DNA of 5,960 nucleotides from an uncultured Chitinophagaceae bacterium (GTDB taxonomy: Bacteria; Bacteroidota; Bacteroidia; Chitinophagales; Chitinophagaceae): assembly GCA_937996595.1 (NCBI GenBank), contig CALKVC010000120.1:1-5960 (forward strand). Direction: 5' to 3'. Of the stretch, positions 1 through 5,960 are shown one piece after another. The position numbers and the translations under genes were made by a program. Below the pieces are notes generated by a model, which had not been told where the DNA came from, searched no databases, and saw nothing but the letters and a program-made list of their open reading frames with translations. Each line of letters starts with the position of its first letter. The stretch's first letter is position 1.

Positions 1-105
1 AACCTTGCAAAAGAGCCTGCCTTGTGCCAACGCTTCCGGGACACACTCTGCTTCGTTGGACACATACTTTCAATTCAAAGTACCAAGACGAAGGGCGAAC
101 ATATA
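1..105. other. Flank beyond the group II intron 3' end, unassigned
   Basis: This stretch lies outside the predicted intron end and should be the 3' exon, that is, the target DNA. No gene is recognised. All three plus-strand frames stay open up to the intron boundary, which is weak evidence over 105 bases. There is a six-base inverted repeat, CCAACG (27-32) and CGTTGG (54-59), around a 21-base loop. If the intron inserted antisense into a plus-strand gene, this could be that gene's upstream part, with the remnant after 628 as its downstream part. Nothing in the sequence proves it. Confidence 0.3.
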
Positions 106-187
106 ATCGAGTAGACGGCCCCGCCAGTTGTAACTAACGGGGTGCGCCTCTCACACCACTGTACGTACGGTTCCCGTATACAGCGGT
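106..187 (-). ncRNA. Group II intron domains V and VI with branch-point adenosine
   Basis: The minus strand folds into a canonical catalytic hairpin. Domain V pairs ACCGCTGTA (187-179) with TACAGTGGT (163-155), and the upper stem pairs TACGG with CCGTA around a GAA loop. The characteristic two-base bulge (CG, 165-164) sits on the 3' strand. A CGC triad lies near the 5' base (185-183). Domain VI follows: GAG (152-150) pairs with CTC (111-109), and AGGC (149-146) pairs with GTCT (116-113). A single unpaired A at 112 lies between those helices. Above them CCCCG pairs with CGGGG, then TTAGT with ACTGG, closed by a TACA loop. The bulged A is seven nucleotides from the predicted end at 106, the expected place for the lariat branch point. 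The pairings were read by hand, and the match to the family architecture is strong. Confidence 0.85.
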
Positions 188-625
188 TCATTAAGTTGTG
201 GTGCCACTTTTTCGTAATAGTCAAGCATGGATTCATATCCCCGTTGCTGCAGGCGTTTAACCGTTACCGTGGTGCCAAGCACCGGTGACTGGGCTATCGC
301 CCAGCCTCCTTTTCTTGTCCGGCTCCATACACGGGCATGATAATGGTCTGCTCCCAAACGAAGCAGGTTTTTCCGCTTTCGTTCTGGTTTCTTCCAGTCT
401 GTCCATATGCAGTAACGAAGACGGTTTCGAAGCCAGCCATCCATGTCACGAAGCTTGCCGCTGATACTTGCCATACGGAAGTATTGCAGCCAGCCACGCT
501 GCACTTCTTTTAGTTTGCTGATGCGTTCGGTGATACTTTTGGGCGCCGTTTTACGGGTGATGGTTTTAAGATTCCATTGCAGTTGCTTCCAGCTTTTATC
601 GCTTACCAACAATACATTTACACAC
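106..625 (-). mobile_element. Group II intron, 5'-truncated (3' fragment)
   Basis: This is the 3' portion of a retrotransposing group II intron read on the minus strand. What is visible, in intron order, is the C-terminal maturase part of the intron-encoded protein, then domain V and domain VI RNA, ending at a predicted 3' splice site at 106 (last bases GAT, matching the usual terminal AY). Domains I-III, the 5' splice site and the reverse-transcriptase catalytic region are absent, since the sequence changes character between about 605 and 630. The intact 3' end with a lost 5' end fits incomplete target-primed reverse transcription, although a later deletion would look the same. The fragment cannot be autonomous. 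The left limit is supported by RNA structure; the right limit is approximate, set by where maturase-like protein similarity stops. Confidence 0.85.
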
Positions 626-660
626 TGGACATTTCTGTTATAGCTACTGGATTTGCTCAA
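151..660 (-). pseudogene. Group II intron-encoded reverse transcriptase/maturase, C-terminal fragment
   Basis: This is the C-terminal piece of an LtrA-type intron-encoded protein, which normally has about 400-600 residues and helps its intron fold, splice and retrotranspose. The open frame has 169 codons from an ATG at 660, but only residues from about 17 onward (from about 612) look like the family. They begin with LLVSDKSWKQL, followed by the maturase-specific domain X: ITRKT at 34-38, the hallmark RGWLQYF at 55-61, then WLRNRLRYCIWTDWKK at 76-91 and GGWAIAQSP further on. All reverse-transcriptase blocks, including the YADD active site, are missing, and no HNH endonuclease follows. Residues 1-16 probably derive from antisense reading of the neighbouring remnant, so the ATG is not a genuine start. 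The stop (TGA at 153-151) lies just past domain V, so the last codons overlap the ribozyme. The fragment is almost certainly not functional as a protein. Confidence 0.85.
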
Positions 661-819
661 CTTGTAGACGAAGGTTTAATAGAAGCTAAGAACAAACCAA
701 ATATAAAGCATGCCATCGACAGACAAATTATATGGGCTGAAATATCGGAAGATTGGCCGCATTCTAAAGAATATATTTCAAATCTAAAAGTATTGAGCAG
801 CGTACTGACTGTTGCTTAA
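628..819 (+). pseudogene. C-terminal remnant of an unrecognised protein, 5' end lost at the intron junction
   Basis: About 63 codons starting near LDISVIATGF and ending in VLSSVLTVA before a TAA at 817-819. The frame also runs upstream to a TTG at 577, but that part is antisense to the intron maturase and is not plausible coding sequence. The remnant has a natural protein composition (acidic and basic residues mixed with hydrophobic heptads, e.g. DRQIIWAEISEDW) and codons like those of the AT-rich host genes, unlike the more GC-rich intron beside it. No start codon with a plausible leader belongs to it, so it is read as the tail of a gene broken by the intron insertion or by a rearrangement. 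I do not recognise the family and assign no function. The left boundary is accurate only to roughly 20 bases. Confidence 0.4.
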
Positions 820-915
820 AATATAACTGCAGCCAACTTAGTACCTGAAGCCACAAACCATGGCGATGTAAATCAATTGGGGCAATCATCAAATTTCCAA
901 AGCATCAGTTCATTT

Positions 916-3351
916 TTAATTTCCCCCCACCCTGTTGATCTCATCCGAAGCGCCTCCTTCTGAACGGTTTACGGCTTTCATGGCTTTACCAAAGCGCCAG
1001 TTAAAGCTCAGCCGCAAAACCCTTGAATCCCATTTTACAGTGAAAGGTTCACTCGAATTCTCAAATGTTGAATGGCCATTATAGTTCACGAAATAAGTGA
1101 GGTCGCGGATGCTTAGTCTTAATGTGCCCTTCTTCTTCAATATTTGTTTGCCAACACCGATATTCAGCTCGCCCTGTGGCTCCAACCATTCCTGCAGGTC
1201 TATCTGGCTTTTAGTTTGATAATAACCACTGAGTTCAAAGCTCCAGCCTTTCTTCAACTGAAACTGGTTATTGATGCTGATATTAAACACATTCACCCTG
1301 GCTGTCAATGGAGCCCATACGACACCTTTGATCACTTTATGATTGTATGCAGCTACTGCAGTAAGGTCCCACCATTTTGTAACAGCAGTTTGAAAGGTTT
1401 CGGAAACGCTGAAATTTTTGAATGAGCCTACATTACCCCGGGTATAGATCATGATGTTCTTGTTCGGATTACCGCTACTGGAATCAATGATGAATATCTG
1501 CGAAAAATAATCACTGAGATAACTATAGGATATTTCCGTAGTCAGCATTTGTTTATAAGTATGCGATAATGAAAAATTCCAGGTGTACTGGGGCCTTATG
1601 TAAGGGTTACCGGCCTCGTATGTGTATTTGTTCAGGATCGTTTGGAAGGGGTTCAGGTGCTGGAATGCCGGCCTGTCGATCCTTTTACCTGCACTAATGC
1701 TGATGCTGTTGTTGCTGTCTAACTGGTAAGAGATGAATGCAGTAGGAAAAATGCTTCCATAATTCCTTGAAAATGCAGAATCCTTAACAATGGCATTCCC
1801 TAACTGGTTTGCTTTATAGAAAGTATGTTCATAACGCAGCCCGGCCTGCCAATGCCATTTTCCCTTTTGTGCATCAACATTTGCATAGGCAGCGCTGATG
1901 GTCTCGTTGTATAAAAAATGGTTACTGCGGCGCAAATCTGGCTGCCACGGATCGCTATTAGTTGACAGGTAATACTCGGCAAGATTATCTGTTTTGTTGA
2001 ATGCTGTTTTTAATCCGGTTTCCAGGAGGAATTTTTTAAAGCGTTTGCTATAATCTGCCTTTGCAGTAAAGATTTTCAATTTGGATGGAATATTCCCTTT
2101 AGTGGCTTCAATATCGCTGCCCGGGGTGCTTAACTGTGTCTGGTATTGCTGGTCGCCCTTAATGCTGAAATCCACATAATCCAGGTCAACAGCCAATTCA
2201 CTTTCGCCTTCGAGCTTGAACCTGCCATTGAGGTTCAGGCCGCCTCTTTTGAAATTACGGTTGTTATTACCCCAGGTGTAGATGGAAGAATCTATGTTAT
2301 AATAGGGGTCCATCCAGTCGATAGAACTGGTACTGGTCGCTTTCCTGCTGAAGACAGCACCGGTAAACACAAGTCCGAATGTTGTGTTCTTATCCAGGAA
2401 AAAGTCGAAGCCTGTTTTGATATTCTGTCCAAACTGTTTATTCCTTTGATAATTGGGCTGTTCCAGCAAAACGGAATCTTCATTTTTAGTATTGTAATAT
2501 GTCCTGAGTGTCCACATATCCGTTTTTTCTTTGCTGGCCCTGATACCATAATTCATGAACCAATTGACTTTTCCATTGCGGTAATTGAGGTTGAGTGAAT
2601 TACCAGTTTTGGAGTAGACACCCTGTCCAATGCTCAGGTTCATCGATCCGTTAAACCCTTTTATCCTGTTTGCCTTCATTTTGATGTTGATGATTCCGGC
2701 GTTACCTGCTGCATCGTATTTGGCACCGGGGTTCTCGATGAGTTCCACAACATCTATCTGCGAAGCAGGTATGCCTTGCAGGTATGCCTGCAGGTCGGCG
2801 CCGCTTAATTGCGTTGGCTTGTTATCTATTAAAACCGTAACCGAGGGTTTTCCTTTCATGATGATGGAGCCGTCTTTATTCACGGTAATGCCGGGTGACT
2901 TTTCCAATACGTCCATCACTGAAGCTCCCGCGTTTGAAATATTGGCATCGGGATTTATCACTGTTTTATCGGGAAGGAACTGGATGAACGGCTTTTTGGA
3001 AACCATCGTTACGTCCTTCAGCAGCACATTTGCGAATTCGAGCGTAATGCTTTGTGAAGCCGAGGTCTTGGTTTCGAGGTCTATCTTTGGGCCATACGCA
3101 TCCTTGTATCCTGTTTGGCTGGCCCGAACCAAATATTTACCCGGGTTAAGATCCGTAAATTCAAAAATGCCTGATGCACTGGCAGCACCGGAACGAATAA
3201 CGGCTGAATCCGCATTCAATAAAAGGACCGTAGAACCCGGCAGTGGGTTTTTATTCTCATTTGACACGGTGACCCGGATGCTGCGTTTCTCCTGGGCATA
3301 GATATGGCTATGAAATAACACTGAAAGGAAAACTAAAATGGTGATACGCAT
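916..3351 (-). CDS. TonB-dependent receptor-like outer membrane beta-barrel protein
   Basis: An 811-residue outer-membrane protein of the Bacteroidota 'outer membrane beta-barrel family' (OMP_b-brl_3 type), probably a TonB-energised importer; the substrate cannot be read from sequence. Residues 1-19 are a signal peptide (MRITILVFLSVLFHSHIYA) with cleavage before Gln20. Residues about 24-105 form a carboxypeptidase-regulatory-like beta-sandwich (PLPGSTV, SGIFEFTDLNPGKYLV). Residues about 114-226 are the plug: FLPDKTVIN, then VMDVLEKSPGITVNKDGSI, VTVLIDNKP, and the signature VELIENPGAKYDAAGNAGIINI. The rest is a barrel rich in aromatic, alternating strands, ending in LRLSFNWRFGK plus a short polar tail (GGASDEINRVGGN), as is common in this family. 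The ATG at 3351 is preferred over an in-frame TTG at 3357 because the signal peptide starts well there. No SusD-like lipoprotein, sigma factor or anti-sigma gene adjoins it, so it appears monocistronic. Length is normal and no frameshift is seen. Confidence 0.93.
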   Translation of the reverse strand: MRITILVFLSVLFHSHIYAQEKRSIRVTVSNENKNPLPGSTVLLLNADSAVIRSGAASASGIFEFTDLNPGKYLVRASQTGYKDAYGPKIDLETKTSASQSITLEFANVLLKDVTMVSKKPFIQFLPDKTVINPDANISNAGASVMDVLEKSPGITVNKDGSIIMKGKPSVTVLIDNKPTQLSGADLQAYLQGIPASQIDVVELIENPGAKYDAAGNAGIINIKMKANRIKGFNGSMNLSIGQGVYSKTGNSLNLNYRNGKVNWFMNYGIRASKEKTDMWTLRTYYNTKNEDSVLLEQPNYQRNKQFGQNIKTGFDFFLDKNTTFGLVFTGAVFSRKATSTSSIDWMDPYYNIDSSIYTWGNNNRNFKRGGLNLNGRFKLEGESELAVDLDYVDFSIKGDQQYQTQLSTPGSDIEATKGNIPSKLKIFTAKADYSKRFKKFLLETGLKTAFNKTDNLAEYYLSTNSDPWQPDLRRSNHFLYNETISAAYANVDAQKGKWHWQAGLRYEHTFYKANQLGNAIVKDSAFSRNYGSIFPTAFISYQLDSNNSISISAGKRIDRPAFQHLNPFQTILNKYTYEAGNPYIRPQYTWNFSLSHTYKQMLTTEISYSYLSDYFSQIFIIDSSSGNPNKNIMIYTRGNVGSFKNFSVSETFQTAVTKWWDLTAVAAYNHKVIKGVVWAPLTARVNVFNISINNQFQLKKGWSFELSGYYQTKSQIDLQEWLEPQGELNIGVGKQILKKKGTLRLSIRDLTYFVNYNGHSTFENSSEPFTVKWDSRVLRLSFNWRFGKAMKAVNRSEGGASDEINRVGGN

Positions 3352-3690
3352 AAGCAATGGCTATTCAGCGAAAATATTCCAGCCGTTTAAGAAAAAAGCC
3401 CGTTTTTATTTCAGTGGTAAGAATATATATGAAAGCTAATGGCAGTAATTTACATGACTAACGGCCACAGGTGCCTCATTGGATATCCCCCCAGCCTTGA
3501 TGCGGGCTCACGCAACAATCTATATGGGTAAAAGCTCACATCACGTTAAGTTTTCAAAATCTCCTTACTTTTGGCTTGACCGGCCAGGCACAGGAAGACT
3601 ATTCCCCAGCCTTCGCAATCACCTGCCCGTTTTAGGCAACCCAATTTGCTGTCTGAAATTAATTAGTTTTTCATTTTTATATAACTAAAT
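3352..3690. other. Divergent intergenic region (339 bp)
   Basis: This spacer separates the minus-strand receptor from the plus-strand DUF3667 gene and should hold both promoters. The end next to 3691 is strongly AT-rich (3655-3690), as expected for a Bacteroidota leader, and neither start codon has a clear purine-rich ribosome site. I found no promoter pair with correct spacing, no riboswitch-like structure and no RNA gene. A 69-codon open frame from a TTG at 3479 is low in protein-like character and is not called. The middle part (about 3480-3650) is more GC-rich and unexplained. Confidence 0.6.
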
Positions 3691-4710
3691 ATGGCTAGAA
3701 AAAAATTAAAACAACATGCATGCGCAAATTGTGGTTTTGAATTCAGTGCCAATAGTGAGCATGTAAACTATTGCCCTAATTGCGGCCAGGAAAATCACAA
3801 TCCCAGATTTCCATTGGTTCACTATGGCTATGAATTGCTGGAAGGTTTTTTTCACTTCGACACTAAATTTCTATACTCACTAAAAATACTTTTATTCAAG
3901 CCTGGCAAAATCACTCTTGACTATATCAATAACATTAGGGGAAGGTATACACCACCTTTCAGGTTATTTATTTTTATATCAATTTTTGCCTTCATTGTAA
4001 TTGGCTTTTTCGAAAAGAACCTGGCTAAATCCGGCTATTTCGGAACCTATTCAGGCGCAGAAATTAAAAATAACATGACAATCAGTGAAATATTTGACCA
4101 TTCTGCCGACACTGTGACAGACAAAATACTAGTACCTCCATTTTCGTGGGTCATGAAAAACCCTGAAATAACAAATGCAAATTTAAGGGAACTAAAAAAA
4201 GCCTCTCCGGATAGTGTTTCTATGTGGTTAATAAAATATGGTTATAACAATAACGTTATTACTCGTTTTTTTGCGCTAAATAAAAAACTTCGTATTAGCA
4301 GGCAAATGACTGTTTCTGAAGCAGGCTTAATGATTTCAAGTATTTTCAAATGGCTTTTTCTAATTATGATTCCTGTTAATGCTTTTATTCTTTTTATCCT
4401 GTTCATTAGAAAGCAACTATTGTTTTATGATACGATGCTTTATTCAATACACTTTTCCTGTTTTTTCCTGATACTCTACTCTGTATTATTACTAGAAGTG
4501 TTATTACTTTTTAAAGTTAAAGGCCCCTTATTACTTATATTGGCTATTCTAAATTTGTTGTTGTTGGTTATGTACCTGGCTATTTCTATGAAAAAGGTAT
4601 TTAAGTATCCATGGGCTGGCACAATAATGAGAATGGTTTTTGCATGCCTTTTATCATTCACTTTATACCAACTCATTCATTACACTATTTCATTCAATTC
4701 AGGAAAATAA
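3691..4710 (+). CDS. DUF3667 family zinc-ribbon multi-pass membrane protein
   Basis: A 339-residue inner-membrane protein of unknown biochemical role. The N-terminus is a zinc ribbon with two CxxC knuckles, C11-A-N-C14 and C28-P-N-C31, followed by GQEN. Next comes the signature of DUF3667, a family common in Bacteroidota: a region ending in EGFFHFDTKF (51-60), then the LLFKPGK (67-73) and RGRYTPPFRLF (83-93) motifs leading straight into the first membrane helix (about 92-107). A hydrophilic stretch of about 108 residues follows, then four helices at about 217-239, 249-274, 279-299 and 309-333. The motif FYDTMLYSIHFSCF (245-258) corresponds to the conserved 'HLVF-LHFH' region of relatives. The start ATG at 3691 has an AT-rich leader without Shine-Dalgarno, usual for the phylum, and places the ribbon at the right distance. 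No partner gene is evident; the next gene starts 190 bases downstream. Family assignment is from motif memory; function is unknown. Confidence 0.85.
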   Translation: MARKKLKQHACANCGFEFSANSEHVNYCPNCGQENHNPRFPLVHYGYELLEGFFHFDTKFLYSLKILLFKPGKITLDYINNIRGRYTPPFRLFIFISIFAFIVIGFFEKNLAKSGYFGTYSGAEIKNNMTISEIFDHSADTVTDKILVPPFSWVMKNPEITNANLRELKKASPDSVSMWLIKYGYNNNVITRFFALNKKLRISRQMTVSEAGLMISSIFKWLFLIMIPVNAFILFILFIRKQLLFYDTMLYSIHFSCFFLILYSVLLLEVLLLFKVKGPLLLILAILNLLLLVMYLAISMKKVFKYPWAGTIMRMVFACLLSFTLYQLIHYTISFNSGK

Positions 4711-4757
4711 ACCCAAAAATTGACCTGCCTGCGTATAACATCCGTATTGCCAATAAT

Positions 4758-4777
4758 GGGCTTGACGAATAAAGCCC
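4758..4777 (+). terminator. Possible hairpin downstream of the DUF3667 gene
   Basis: GGGCTT (4758-4763) and AAGCCC (4772-4777) can pair as a six-base stem with an eight-base loop, about 48 bases after the DUF3667 stop. The second arm is also part of an overlapping short palindrome (AAAGC-CCG-GCTTT). No T-tract follows directly (the next bases are GGCTTTAG), so an intrinsic terminator is only a weak possibility. Confidence 0.22.
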
Positions 4778-4900
4778 GGCTTTAGTTCTAAATATTTACC
4801 TTTATCAAAAGCCCAGTTCCGGTTCCTTGCTTATGAATGAAATTTCGCATCATTGGCAACAACTGCCCGGCACAAGGTTACTAATTTTCGGAATAATAGA

Positions 4901-5662
4901 ATGCTCAAACTATTTTTTATATTAACATGCATTGCCATTACTAATACGTCTACAGGGCAATCAATTCAACGGGAAGGACTCATAAACATGTTCTCTTCTA
5001 CTGATCCTGAAGGGTTCAGGAGGTATACCTGGTTTGAAGACAGTACGGTTATCTACGAAATTTACTCATACTTTACAGAAAGCATCAATGACACGGTGGT
5101 TAAAGAAGGGTCGCGCTTATCGTATTACACAATCCTGGATGTACCTACGATGCGGGCCCAGGATTATTATTTATTTTCAGCAGATTCCGAACCTTTGACA
5201 AATTACTATCTAAAAGATAATGAATTTGTATCATGGGGTTCCTTTTCAAAAAACAGCAAACCAGATAAGTTTGTTGATAGCTTAAAAATGCTGGCAGACA
5301 CCATTATAGATGGAAATACTTTAAAAAGGCTATATATAACAGTACACGGTGAAGGCCTTCAATATACGGTCACTTGCGGATTGTCATGCTCAAATCCTAA
5401 AACGATCTTTCACTTTAACAGAACAATTGATGAAAAATATCCTGGCTGCCAGGTAACTTATTACAAATACGAACAACTACCAGGTGGATTTGATATGTAT
5501 AGTAAAATGAAAGTGATACGGGATGAATTAACAAACAGCGAAAAGATGATATTTAAAAAATGGAAGTCTAATTTTGAAACTACATCATTACCTGTCATCT
5601 CTCAAAAGGCTGCCAGGCAATATATTTCTAAACTAAGAAGCGCTTTTCGTAAACAGCCATAA
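4901..5662 (+). CDS. Secreted protein of unknown function
   Basis: A 253-residue protein that I do not recognise. Residues 1-19 form a clear signal peptide (MLKLFFILTCIAITNTSTG) with likely cleavage before Gln20, the usual Bacteroidota pattern. Cys10 lies in the hydrophobic core without a proper lipobox, so it is not called a lipoprotein. The mature part has no membrane helix and is rich in Tyr, Phe, Ser and charged residues, with many short beta-like stretches in the first half (YTWFEDSTVIYEIYSYF at about 42-58). Three cysteines, C159, C163 and C183, lie close together and could form a disulfide or bind metal. The C-terminal 40 residues are basic and probably helical. The ATG at 4901 is chosen because the signal peptide begins exactly there; an in-frame TTG at 4853 would add 16 polar residues in front of it. 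It has 190 bases of spacer upstream and 128 downstream, so it may be transcribed alone. Confidence 0.75.
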   Translation: MLKLFFILTCIAITNTSTGQSIQREGLINMFSSTDPEGFRRYTWFEDSTVIYEIYSYFTESINDTVVKEGSRLSYYTILDVPTMRAQDYYLFSADSEPLTNYYLKDNEFVSWGSFSKNSKPDKFVDSLKMLADTIIDGNTLKRLYITVHGEGLQYTVTCGLSCSNPKTIFHFNRTIDEKYPGCQVTYYKYEQLPGGFDMYSKMKVIRDELTNSEKMIFKKWKSNFETTSLPVISQKAARQYISKLRSAFRKQP

Positions 5663-5790
5663 CAATCATTTTGTATGAATATTATTTTCATATCTGGTAA
5701 ATTTCATTAGTATTTTAAAAGGGCAATAGAATGCTATAACCACGCTTTCAGCATTACCCGGCAAGACAACAACAACAAAATCTAATCATT

Positions 5791-5960
5791 ATGCAAAGAA
5801 GAAAATTTTTACAAAAAACAGGGGCAATAGCAGGCCTGGGCTTGTTGTCTCAGGCAGCGCTGGCACATTCAACAAATATTGCTGACTACAACGAAGTTAA
5901 GCCGGTGCTGCTCCCACCATTACCGGCATTAGCGCATAATGGAGGATTGAATATAAGAAC
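5791..5960 (+). CDS. Tat-exported protein, N-terminal part (cut by window end)
   Basis: An ATG at 5791 opens a frame that continues through the end of the window (56 full codons, no stop). It begins with a textbook twin-arginine signal: R3-R4-K5-F6-L7-Q8-K9 (RRxFLxK), a hydrophobic stretch TGAIAGLGLLSQAALA, and an AxA-type cleavage site (A23-L24-A25, cut before H26). The protein is therefore expected to be exported folded, often with a bound cofactor or metal. The visible mature part (ending LPPLPALAHNGGLNIR) is too short to identify. It vaguely recalls secreted cupin-domain proteins of Bacteroidota, but this is a guess. The AT-rich leader (AACAACAACAAAATCTAATC) lacks a Shine-Dalgarno sequence, like the neighbouring genes. 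The upstream gap of 128 bases suggests its own promoter. Confidence 0.8.
   Translation, partial: MQRRKFLQKTGAIAGLGLLSQAALAHSTNIADYNEVKPVLLPPLPALAHNGGLNIR

Noticed and set aside
20..50. Minus-strand GTGTGTCCCGG at about 48-38, resembling a group II intron 5' end
   Set aside because: It shows only a loose match to the 5' consensus and too little sequence follows to see any domain I structure; a tandem intron cannot be supported.
2146..2598. 150-codon plus-strand open frame inside the receptor gene
   Set aside because: Antisense to the barrel region; no independent start context or recognisable motif.
2630..3301. 223-codon plus-strand open frame inside the receptor gene
   Set aside because: It is antisense to the signal peptide, regulatory-like and plug regions of a clearly recognised protein, has no family resemblance, and is explained as a shadow of that gene.
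3645..3671. TTTG ... TAgtTTTT resembling a Bacteroidota -33/-7 promoter before 3691
   Set aside because: The spacer is only 15 bases, shorter than the usual roughly 19-20, and such matches are common in AT-rich DNA.
3479..3688. 69-codon plus-strand open frame in the divergent spacer
   Set aside because: Begins with TTG, has low-complexity unprotein-like composition, ends directly before the next gene and has no recognisable domain.
5674..5692. TATGAA / TTCATA inverted repeat just after the secreted-protein gene
   Set aside because: An all AT-rich six-base stem without a following T-tract is too weak for a terminator call.
5670..5705. TTTG ... TAaaTTTC resembling a promoter for the Tat-substrate gene
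   Set aside because: The spacer of 24 bases is longer than usual and the -7 match is imperfect; chance occurrence is likely.
4895..5735. 11-base direct repeat AATAGAATGCT at 4895-4905 and 5725-5735
   Set aside because: An 11-base match is expected a few times by chance in about 6 kb; one copy only happens to include the start codon at 4901.
5730..5755. AATGCT / AGCATT inverted repeat in the spacer before 5791
   Set aside because: Six-base arms with a 14-base loop and no neighbouring motif; expected by chance in a window this long.

Overview
The window most likely comes from a member of the Bacteroidota, probably a Chitinophagaceae-like organism. Three things point there: an outer-membrane beta-barrel receptor of the type typical of that phylum, a DUF3667 zinc-ribbon membrane protein, and signal peptides cleaved before Gln with AT-rich leaders that lack an obvious Shine-Dalgarno sequence. 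Taxonomy is inferred from gene content only.

Positions 1-820 are a mobile-element scar. On the minus strand lies the 3' part of a group II intron: the maturase-domain end of its protein (to about 612-630), then catalytic domain V (187-155) and domain VI with a bulged branch-point A (112). The predicted intron end is at 106. The 5' part of the intron RNA and the reverse-transcriptase domains are missing. Past the break, the plus strand carries the C-terminal remnant of an unrecognised protein (about 628-819). Positions 1-105 are the other flank and cannot be assigned.

Positions 916-3351 (minus) hold a complete TonB-dependent-receptor-like outer-membrane protein with a signal peptide, a carboxypeptidase-regulatory-like domain, a plug and a beta-barrel. 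It stands alone, with no SusD partner in view. A divergent 339-bp spacer separates it from the plus-strand genes.

Positions 3691-5960 (plus) hold a DUF3667 zinc-ribbon/multi-TM protein (3691-4710), an unrecognised secreted protein of 253 aa (4901-5662), and the first 56 codons of a Tat-exported protein cut by the window edge (5791 onward). Gaps of 128-190 bp separate these genes, so one operon is not evident and no shared pathway can be shown.

I see no CRISPR array, tRNA, rRNA, toxin-antitoxin pair or defence cassette, and no convincing undescribed system. The most informative part is the truncated intron and its junctions.
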